A stretch of DNA of 64,000 nt from Candidatus Bathyarchaeia archaeon (GTDB lineage Archaea; Thermoproteota; Bathyarchaeia; Bathyarchaeales; Bathycorpusculaceae): NCBI GenBank assembly GCA_041447175.1, contig CP166960.1, positions 1,628,519 through 1,692,518 of the forward strand. The letters are read 5' to 3'. Under the pieces are notes generated by a model. The model worked only from the letters and a program-made list of their open reading frames with translations. It had not been told where the DNA came from and did not search any database. Position 1 is the stretch's first letter, and every line of letters starts with the position of its first letter. Shown piece after piece: positions 46,327 through 52,882 of the stretch. Position numbers and translations under genes: made by a program.

Positions 46327-47298
46327 ATGGTTAGCATGAAGGGAATATACATAGCAGCAATCGTGCTGTTGATGCTGGTTATTCCGTCATTCGCAGGCGC
46401 ACAGCCAACTCCCCCAATTGTGTCAACCTTGGGTCCAGCCATAATTTGCTCAACGGGAAACAACGTCAGAATTCTTTCCCCCCAAAACAACCAAAGCTAT
46501 TCAAGCAATCAAGTTCAACTGAATTTCACGGTCCAAGCAGTTGGAATGTTTGGACAATTTGGCAACATCGGATACAGCGTGGATGATGGAGTGATTTACA
46601 GCGTAAACACCTTCATCAACAAAACAGTAGACCACCCCACGGATGCCCCAGACTGGTATTGGAATAGAACAACAGTATTTGCAAGCGTAGTTTTAGCTAA
46701 TCTTTCTGAAGCAGTTCATAATGTTACGGTCTACTATGGATGGCAGTACTTAGGAACAAACAATCCAAGTTTAGAAAGATTTGAAGTATTTGACTACGAA
46801 AGTGCTATTTTCACCGTTAGCACCGAACTTCCACCGATACCAACGCCCAGTCCGCTCACCATAGATTTGGCTGACGGAAATTACCTGAACAATGTTTCCG
46901 TTGGTGAAGCTGTGCATTTTTCAGCAGTTGTCACCGACGGAGTACCGCCTTACAGGTATCAATGGTACTTTAGGCCGTACTATGTTGGGTCTGCCATAGG
47001 CGACTTCTATCCCACAGGAAACACAACCGAAGGAGCCAACACCCAAGACTTCTCGTTCACACCTAACGCAACAGGACACTACCTCATAACAGTAAGAGTC
47101 TGGGACTCCTCGGGAGCGGAAGGGTACTTCATGAGTCTGCCACCGGGAATATGGGTCAACGCACAAGAAGCTACCCCCACACAATCGCCCACAACTATGC
47201 CTTCACCTACAATCCCCGAGTTTCCTTTATGGGTGGTTCTGCCTTTGCTGACTGCAGCATCAGCGCTTCTGTTCTTAGGAAAGAAGTGCAAGAAGTGA
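46327..47298 (+). CDS. Secreted protein with PKD/Ig-like domain and PEF-type C-terminal anchor
   Basis: About 323 residues with a signal peptide (GIYIAAIVLLMLVIPSFAGA). An N-terminal beta domain (VRILSPQNNQSYSSNQVQLN) resembles archaeal surface Ig-like domains. A PKD-like domain lies at about 185-285 (VSVGEAVHFSAVVTDGVPPY, YQWYF, GHYLITVRVWDSSG). The Thr/Pro/Ser stalk ends in TIPEFPLWVVLPLLTAA, a membrane helix and KKCKK, close to the PEF-CTERM type. It follows the propeller paralogue after 67 bases and is probably surface-displayed with it. The start is the ATG at 46327, or ATG 46336. Confidence 0.78.
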   Translation: MVSMKGIYIAAIVLLMLVIPSFAGAQPTPPIVSTLGPAIICSTGNNVRILSPQNNQSYSSNQVQLNFTVQAVGMFGQFGNIGYSVDDGVIYSVNTFINKTVDHPTDAPDWYWNRTTVFASVVLANLSEAVHNVTVYYGWQYLGTNNPSLERFEVFDYESAIFTVSTELPPIPTPSPLTIDLADGNYLNNVSVGEAVHFSAVVTDGVPPYRYQWYFRPYYVGSAIGDFYPTGNTTEGANTQDFSFTPNATGHYLITVRVWDSSGAEGYFMSLPPGIWVNAQEATPTQSPTTMPSPTIPEFPLWVVLPLLTAASALLFLGKKCKK

Positions 47299-47457
47299 AA
47301 CACGGCACAACGGCAACATTGTCGCTGTGGGATGCGTTGTTGCTTTTTATAGGGGGAGGGGTATAGACGGAAACGCACGACAGACCAGAAATGGAAACGC
47401 ACCTAAAAAGTTGATATACAACAACCCCCTACACTCACACCAAACGGATGAACAGCC

Positions 47458-48732
47458 ATGTCTACGTTTCAGCCTGTGCGCGGAATGCGCGACCAAACCG
47501 CCCAAGACGCAGAAACCCTAACCTACATCATTACCCAAGCCCGTCAAACCGCACAGCTATTCGGCTTCCAAGAAGTCATCACCCCCGTCGTCGAGCCCTT
47601 AGAGTTGCTTAGCGCAAAGTCTGGGGAAGAAATCCGCCAGCGCATGTTCATCTTTGAAGACATGGGCGGCAGAAAAGTCGCTCTGCGCCCCGAATTCACC
47701 GCCTCCATCGCCCGCCTAACAACCACCGCCCTAAAAAACGAGCCTAAACCGCTACGGCTGTTTAGCGTGGGCAGCGTCTACCGATACGATGAACCCCAAA
47801 AGGGCAGGTACCGGGAGTTTTGGCAGGCAAACTTTGAGCTTATGGGCTCAGCCAAGCCTGAAGCCGACGCTGAAGTCATCTTGCTGGCTAACAGCCTGCT
47901 CAAGAACGTGGGGCTGAAAGACTACGCGCTAAAGCTTGGGCATGTAGGCGTGCTCAAAGGCATCATGACACAGGAAGGCATCGACGACAAAACGCAGAAT
48001 GCGATTCTGCAAAAGATGGACAAAAAAGAGTACGACGCGGCGTTGGCGTTGGTGGCTTCCGAGAAATGCAAAGCCGCCCTGCAGGGACTAATCGACCTGA
48101 AAGGCAGCGACGTGTTTGATACGGTGGAGAAGATGAAGGTGCAGGTGCAGAGTTACGAACAAGCGCTTGCCGCCGTAGAGAACTTGGCTGCGGTTTTGAA
48201 GCTGGCTGCGGAAAGCGGCTGTCCCATTGAAACTGTGGAGCCTGCGTTTGCGCGGGGCTTAGAGTACTATACGGGCGTGATTTTTGAGTTGTATGTGCCG
48301 CAGTTGGATATTGCGTTGGGAGGCGGCGGACGCTACGACAAGCTTATCGAGGCGTTTGGCGGGGAACCCACCCCCGCGGTAGGCATGGCGTTGGGTATTG
48401 ACCGTACAGCCTTGGCGTTGCAGGCGCAACAGACTGCCCTCAACAAGCCCGTGCAGAAAAGGGTGCTGGTTGTGCCCATTAAAGCCGAGCAGAAAGCCGA
48501 GGCGCTCAAGATTGCACAGATGCTTCGGGATGCGGGTGTTGCGGTGGAGTTTGAGGTTATGGGCAGGAAAATGGCTAAGGCATTGGAAGATGCGGATAAG
48601 CGGAAGATGGATTTTGCCGTTATAGTCGGGGAGCGGGAGCTGAAGGCGGGCAAAGTGGTTTTGAAGAACTTGGCGGAACGTACCCAGACAGAAACGGAGA
48701 TTTCAAAGTTAGCGCAGGAAATCAAGGTTTAA
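47458..48732 (+). CDS. hisS: Histidine-tRNA ligase
   Basis: Class II aminoacyl-tRNA synthetase of 424 residues. Motif 1 is in TPVVEPLELLSAKSGEEI, motif 2 is VYRYDEPQKGRYREFWQANF, the HisA signature is FARGLEYYTGVIFELY, and motif 3 is GGGGRYDKLIEAFGG with VGMALGIDR. The C-terminal anticodon-binding domain follows (RVLVVPIKAEQKAEALKIAQ, FAVIVGERELKAGKVVLKNL). It starts at ATG 47458. It is convergent with glnA, with a shared hairpin terminator between them. Confidence 0.93.
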   Translation: MSTFQPVRGMRDQTAQDAETLTYIITQARQTAQLFGFQEVITPVVEPLELLSAKSGEEIRQRMFIFEDMGGRKVALRPEFTASIARLTTTALKNEPKPLRLFSVGSVYRYDEPQKGRYREFWQANFELMGSAKPEADAEVILLANSLLKNVGLKDYALKLGHVGVLKGIMTQEGIDDKTQNAILQKMDKKEYDAALALVASEKCKAALQGLIDLKGSDVFDTVEKMKVQVQSYEQALAAVENLAAVLKLAAESGCPIETVEPAFARGLEYYTGVIFELYVPQLDIALGGGGRYDKLIEAFGGEPTPAVGMALGIDRTALALQAQQTALNKPVQKRVLVVPIKAEQKAEALKIAQMLRDAGVAVEFEVMGRKMAKALEDADKRKMDFAVIVGERELKAGKVVLKNLAERTQTETEISKLAQEIKV

Positions 48733-48752
48733 AGGGAAAAAGAAGTTTTGGA

Positions 48753-48774
48753 GCCTCAAAAGAGGCTTCTTTTC
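48753..48774. terminator. Hairpin terminator between hisS and glnA
   Basis: GCCTC-AAAA-GAGGC forms a 5-base-pair stem with a 4-base loop, followed by TTCTTTT. It lies 20 bases after the hisS stop and 5 bases before the end of glnA, so it could end hisS transcription and may serve both directions. Confidence 0.5.
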
Positions 48775-48778
48775 GGGT

Positions 48779-50143
48779 TTAGAGTCGGTTGATGTATCTT
48801 TCGACTTCCCATTCGGTAACCTGTGTTCGGTACAGGTCCCATTCTGAGCGTTTCTCTTTAAGGAAGTTCTCGAAGGTGACTTCGCCGAGGGTTTCCTTCA
48901 TGAGTTCGCTGGTTTCCATTTCGTCGAGGGCTTCTTTGAGTGATTCAGGCAGGGAGACTATGCCGCGGTCTTTGCGTTCTTCGTAGCTCATGTGGTAAAC
49001 GTTGAGCTCCACTGGGTCGCCGGGGTCTATGTGGTTCTTCACGCCGTCCAAGCCTGCTGCCAGAAGCACCGCGAACTGTAGGTAGGGGTTGCCTGCGCCG
49101 TCGGGGCAGCGGATTTCGCATCTGGCTGCGCCTTTGCGTCCGCCGAAGTTGGGTACGCGGATGAGGGGGCTGCGGTTTTTGTGTGCCCACGCAAGGTACA
49201 CTGGGGCTTCGTAGCCTGGGACCAAGCGTTTGAAGCTGTTTGGCCAAGAGTTGAGGACGGCACACATTTTGCGTCCGTGAGCGAGTTGTCCGCCGATGAA
49301 GTGTCGTGCGATGTCGGAGAGGAAGTCGTTTTTGGCGTCGTCGGCGTAGAAGAGGTTTTGGGTCATTTCTTTGTTCCAGAGGCTTTGGTGAGTGTGCATG
49401 CCGCTGCCGTTGATGCCGCCAAAAGGTTTGGGCATGTGAGTGGCGATGTAGCCGTTTCGGGCAGCCACAACTTTGGTGAGCATTTTCATGGTTACCGCAC
49501 GGTCAGCTGTGACGAGGGCTTCGTCGTATTTGAAGTCAATTTCGTTTTGACCTAACGCGACTTCGTGGTGGCTGATTTCGATTTCTATGCCGAAGGGTTC
49601 AGCGGTGTCGGCGATTTCACGTCGGAGGTCGTCGGTTACGTCTCCAGGGTGGAAATCAAAGTAGCCAGCCATGTCGATGGGTGTGGGTAAGCCGCCGGTT
49701 TCGCTTTCTTTGACTAGGAAAAATTCAAGTTCAGGAGCACAAAGGTATGAGAATCCTTCTTTGTTGGCTTTACCGATTGCCCTCTCCAAGATGTACCTTG
49801 GATCACCGTCGAAGCGTTTATTCTGTGGGGTGAATATGTCGCAGATGAGTCTGCATGACGATTTTTCTTTTGGTCGCCAAGGAAGCACAGCAAAAGTTGT
49901 GGGGTCAGGATACAGGACCATGTCGGATTCTTCGATTGGTCGGTATCCGGTGATGGATGAACCGTCAAAGGGTTGACCGTTTTCGAAGATGTTTTCAATG
50001 TTTTTGGAGGCAACTGCAAGGTTTTTGATCATGCCGTTTATGTCAGTGAATTGCAGTCTTACGAATTTGATTTCGTTTTCTTGGATTTGCTGGACGACGT
50101 CGGTTACGTTCTTATTCCAGACTGCGTCTTTGAAATTTTTCAA
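48779..50143 (-). CDS. glnA: Glutamine synthetase type I
   Basis: GlnA joins ammonia and glutamate. Motifs of class I are clear: QPFDGSSITGYRPIEESDMV, PELEFFLVKES, the substrate region GGINGSGMHTHQSLWNKEM, and LVPGYEAPVYLAWAHKNRSP. The 454-residue length and the C-terminal region (ELMKETLGEVTFENFLKEKR) with no recognisable adenylylation-loop Tyr suggest the GS I-alpha type, regulated by feedback or transcription rather than adenylylation. The start is TTG at 50143 with a GAGG a few bases upstream. A candidate operator lies in the 200-base leader. Confidence 0.93.
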   Translation of the reverse strand: MKNFKDAVWNKNVTDVVQQIQENEIKFVRLQFTDINGMIKNLAVASKNIENIFENGQPFDGSSITGYRPIEESDMVLYPDPTTFAVLPWRPKEKSSCRLICDIFTPQNKRFDGDPRYILERAIGKANKEGFSYLCAPELEFFLVKESETGGLPTPIDMAGYFDFHPGDVTDDLRREIADTAEPFGIEIEISHHEVALGQNEIDFKYDEALVTADRAVTMKMLTKVVAARNGYIATHMPKPFGGINGSGMHTHQSLWNKEMTQNLFYADDAKNDFLSDIARHFIGGQLAHGRKMCAVLNSWPNSFKRLVPGYEAPVYLAWAHKNRSPLIRVPNFGGRKGAARCEIRCPDGAGNPYLQFAVLLAAGLDGVKNHIDPGDPVELNVYHMSYEERKDRGIVSLPESLKEALDEMETSELMKETLGEVTFENFLKEKRSEWDLYRTQVTEWEVERYINRL

Positions 50144-50217
50144 TTTTGCCCATTCCTCACATTAAATTGTTAATCTTTCTTTTCATATGTTATTAGAAAA
50201 CACATCTCCCATAAACA

Positions 50218-50251
50218 TATTTAAGTTTATCGCTGAATCGTTTCGATAAAC
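50218..50251 (-). promoter_or_regulatory. Candidate glnA promoter with overlapping palindromic operator
   Basis: On the minus strand the leader holds a box A, CTTAAATATG, at about 50216-50225. Touching it is a perfect inverted repeat, GTTTATCG at 50225-50232 and CGATAAAC at 50244-50251, separated by 11 bases. A second A/T-rich box lies further out (TTTTAAAAATATT, about 50258-50270). The palindrome covers the position where the TFB recognition element would be, which suits a repressor of nitrogen assimilation. It does not match the methanogen NrpR site I know of, so the regulator is unknown. Confidence 0.45.
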
Positions 50252-50365
50252 GTTCAGAATATTTTTAAAACTCTGAAACTGTGTGCTGCCTTCCTAAGGG
50301 TTACCTGTGCAAGAAAAAACGCAAAAACCTTTCGTTAAGACAAACGAAAAGCCCAAAAAGACTCA

Positions 50366-50827
50366 TCAACCTTCGCGACGCAGAAAATCGCCCACATCCA
50401 AAACGTTTCTAACCACAACCTTACCCTCCAAACCAACCAGACCACCCGTAACCACGCCATAACCCAAGCATTCCCCATACTCATTCATCACCAACACATA
50501 ATCCCCACTACACAAACCACCCCTCGCCTGCACAATGCCTTCACGAAAAATGTCCCTGCCACATATGAAAAGCCAAGCCGCCTTCCGCTTCAAAACCACC
50601 TGATTCGCCGCAACAGGAACCAGCATATTCAAAAAGTTAAAACTTGGAAAAAACACCCCATCTTTCACTTTGCCCAAGTACAACCCAGCATAAAAAAAGC
50701 CGCCCTTAGCAACCTTTTGCAGCGCAGGGCTCAGAAAGTAAAACCGATGCGCCCGCTCCACAATGAATTGGGGGTTAAGGGCGATTTTTCCGCCAAACCG
50801 CGACGCAAACGCCACCAACACTTTCAT
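50366..50827 (-). CDS. NIP7-like pre-PUA/PUA protein
   Basis: A 153-residue protein whose order of motifs follows NIP7. A pre-PUA part comes first (RFYFLSPALQKVAKGGFF, YLGKVKDGVFFPSFNFLNML), then a PUA domain (AWLFICGRDIFREGI, SGDYVLVMNEYGECLGYGVV, VVVRNVLDVGDFLRREG). NIP7 binds pre-rRNA during large-subunit assembly. The ATG overlaps the upstream RNA methyltransferase stop (ATGA), so the two are co-translated. Together they may act on the same RNA. The alternative is a general PUA protein; the DVGDFLR ending favours NIP7. Confidence 0.72.
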   Translation of the reverse strand: MKVLVAFASRFGGKIALNPQFIVERAHRFYFLSPALQKVAKGGFFYAGLYLGKVKDGVFFPSFNFLNMLVPVAANQVVLKRKAAWLFICGRDIFREGIVQARGGLCSGDYVLVMNEYGECLGYGVVTGGLVGLEGKVVVRNVLDVGDFLRREG

Positions 50828-51726
50828 GGCTGCTCCGCCTTCAGTTTAAGCTTACAAACAAAAAAGCCCTGCGTACTTTCGGGCCAGATTCGCCGGCAAA
50901 ACGCAACGGACCAGTCAAGGGTTTGCCCAAAAACCTCCGTCAACCCTTCTTCGCCGGCGCAGTCCACGGCTTGAATTTGCACGCCAAGGTTCTGCACGGC
51001 CCAATCCATGTTCAACTCGTCCTCTTCCGGCTCCAAAGAACAAGTCGAATAAACAAGCTCGCCGTTTGGTGCTAAGCATTTGGCGGCTTGGGTGAGGATT
51101 TCCCGCTGCATCTGAGCATTCCGTTTGATGTCGGTGTGGGCTCGACGGCTAAACCATTGGGGGTCAGAGGCAAAGTTGCCCGAGCAGGGAGCATCCAAAA
51201 GAATCCTGTCAAACTTTGTGTCCAACGTGGAAGCCTTCCGCGCGTCCAAAGCGTAAACCACACAGCAACGCACATGACAACGCTCCAAATGATTAGTCAA
51301 AGCGGTTAACCGCGTTTTGTTAACGTCCAGAGCCACCACGGCGCCTTTGTTGTCCATTTGGTCGGCGAGCTGCGTGGTTTTTCCGCCCGGAGCCGCACAC
51401 GCATCCAGCACGGTTTTGTTTTTTAAGCCCCGAAACAGGGTGACAGGAATTTGGGCGGCGGCTTCCTGAATAGAGTACAACCCCAAGAGGTATTCTGCTG
51501 TGGCGCCTGCTGAGACGCGGGATTTGCCGACCCAGTAACCCGAGTCAAGGAAGGGTACCTTCTCAAGTTCTACGCCTATGCTGCGGAGGCGTTCGGGAAG
51601 GTTTTTGGTTTTGGCGTTGGCTTGGTTTATGCGGATGGCTTGTCTGGCTTTTGTTGGTTTGTATTGCCAGCCGAGTTGTCGGTAGCGGTTGACGAAAAAT
51701 TCTTTGCCAGACATCAACCCGTACAT
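50824..51726 (-). CDS. NOL1/NOP2/Sun-family RNA cytosine-5 methyltransferase
   Basis: A 300-residue m5C methyltransferase. SAM motif I is VLDACAAPGGKTTQLADQM, the acidic loop is VVALDVNKTRL, and the two catalytic Cys regions are ILLDAPCSGNFASDP and GELVYSTCSLEPEEDELN. The N-terminal RNA-binding part (VPFLDSGYWVGKSRVSAGAT) is normal. The PUA domain often found in archaeal relatives is absent from this protein but is encoded by the overlapping next gene. Target, tRNA or rRNA, is not fixed by sequence. The start is ATG 51726, or the ATG at 51714. Confidence 0.88.
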   Translation of the reverse strand: MYGLMSGKEFFVNRYRQLGWQYKPTKARQAIRINQANAKTKNLPERLRSIGVELEKVPFLDSGYWVGKSRVSAGATAEYLLGLYSIQEAAAQIPVTLFRGLKNKTVLDACAAPGGKTTQLADQMDNKGAVVALDVNKTRLTALTNHLERCHVRCCVVYALDARKASTLDTKFDRILLDAPCSGNFASDPQWFSRRAHTDIKRNAQMQREILTQAAKCLAPNGELVYSTCSLEPEEDELNMDWAVQNLGVQIQAVDCAGEEGLTEVFGQTLDWSVAFCRRIWPESTQGFFVCKLKLKAEQP

Positions 51727-51817
51727 TGGAGGGCTGCAGATAAAAACCTTTCAAGACAAAGTTGCTACATAGGTTACTCTTATCAGAAAGGTTCACAAGA
51801 ATATTCTTGGTGAGTTT

Positions 51818-52729
51818 ATGATTACAATTATTGGTGCAGGACGGGTAGGGAGCGAATATGCCTACAATATCCTGCAAGACACCATCGGCGACGTAACCCT
51901 CATCGACCTGCAAGCGGACTTGGCGAGGGGTGAGGCGTTGGATATGATGCAGGCGGCGCCCGCCATCGAGTTTGATGGTTTCGTTCGTGGGTCAGGCGAC
52001 TTCAAGGACATGGAAGGCAGCGAGCTGGTTATTGTTATGGCGGGGCAAGCCCGCAAGCCCGGCATGACCCGCATTGACCTCATGAACGTCAACGCCAAAA
52101 TCATCCGCAGCATCGTCAAAGAAGTCGCCACATACGCGCCTAACTGCAAACTCATGGTGGTCACCAACCCTGTGGACATCATGACTTACATCGCCCGCAA
52201 AGAATCGGGGCTGCCTAAAAACCGCGTTTTCGGCATGGGCAACATTTTGGATACGATGCGGTTTCGCAGCTACATCGCACAGGAGTTGGGGGTTTCCCGC
52301 GAAGACACTCATGCATTAGTCATTGGCGAGCACGGCGACAGCATGGTCCCCCTTGCTGAACACGCCAGCGTCTCAGGCATACCCGTCACAAACCTGCTGG
52401 GCAAAGAGCAAATCGACAAAATCATCCACCAGACCATAACCAGCGGCGCCGACGTCATCAAACTCAAAGGCGCAACCATCTACGCTCCCGCGGCAGTCAT
52501 CGCGTTAACGGCAGATGCCATTGTGAAGGACCGTAAACGGGTCATGAGCGTCTCCACCTGTCCAAGCGGGGAATACGGCTGCAGCGACTACTCCATCGGC
52601 GTGCCTGCCGTTATGGGCAAGGACGGCGTGGAGAGGATTTTGGAGTTGAAGCTGTCGGCGGAGTCGCAGCAACGGTTCGAGAATTCGCTAAACGCAGTAA
52701 AGCAGGCGATTTCACAACTCACGCCATAG
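51818..52729 (+). CDS. mdh: Malate dehydrogenase
   Basis: A 303-residue LDH/MDH-type dehydrogenase. The NAD-binding loop is MITIIGAGRVGSEYAYNILQ, and Asp after strand beta-2 (VTLIDLQADLARGEALDM) favours NAD. The substrate loop reads GQARKPGMTRIDLM, with the Arg pair typical of malate rather than lactate enzymes. The catalytic Asp and His are in NPVDIMTYIA and ALVIGEHGDSMVP. It provides oxaloacetate/malate interconversion. The ATG follows a GGTGAG Shine-Dalgarno (TTGGTGAGTTT). The upstream gene is divergent. Confidence 0.9.
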   Translation: MITIIGAGRVGSEYAYNILQDTIGDVTLIDLQADLARGEALDMMQAAPAIEFDGFVRGSGDFKDMEGSELVIVMAGQARKPGMTRIDLMNVNAKIIRSIVKEVATYAPNCKLMVVTNPVDIMTYIARKESGLPKNRVFGMGNILDTMRFRSYIAQELGVSREDTHALVIGEHGDSMVPLAEHASVSGIPVTNLLGKEQIDKIIHQTITSGADVIKLKGATIYAPAAVIALTADAIVKDRKRVMSVSTCPSGEYGCSDYSIGVPAVMGKDGVERILELKLSAESQQRFENSLNAVKQAISQLTP

Positions 52730-52810
52730 CGAACCAGAACCGTATCCTGCCATCTGGCGCCAAACGCTACCTTTCTACGCCTTTTTAAGACGCGAGAAGA
52801 AACCAAAGCG

Positions 52811-52882
52811 GTGCCTAAATCAAAAAAGCAAAAAGAAACGGGCCCCGCAAAAAACGAGGAGGATAGCACACCGAAGGCTTAG
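52811..52882 (+). CDS. Possible 23-residue Lys-rich peptide, leaderless
   Basis: A GTG-started frame encodes PKSKKQKETGPAKNEEDS plus TPKA and ends at TAG, overlapping the end of the convergent ATPase gene by 4 bases. A TATA-like CTTTTTAAGA lies about 25 bases upstream of the GTG, which would suit a leaderless archaeal transcript. The composition (nearly all charged, Pro or small residues) is unlike random shadow frames. There is no homology I can name. It could be chance. Confidence 0.22.
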   Translation: MPKSKKQKETGPAKNEEDSTPKA

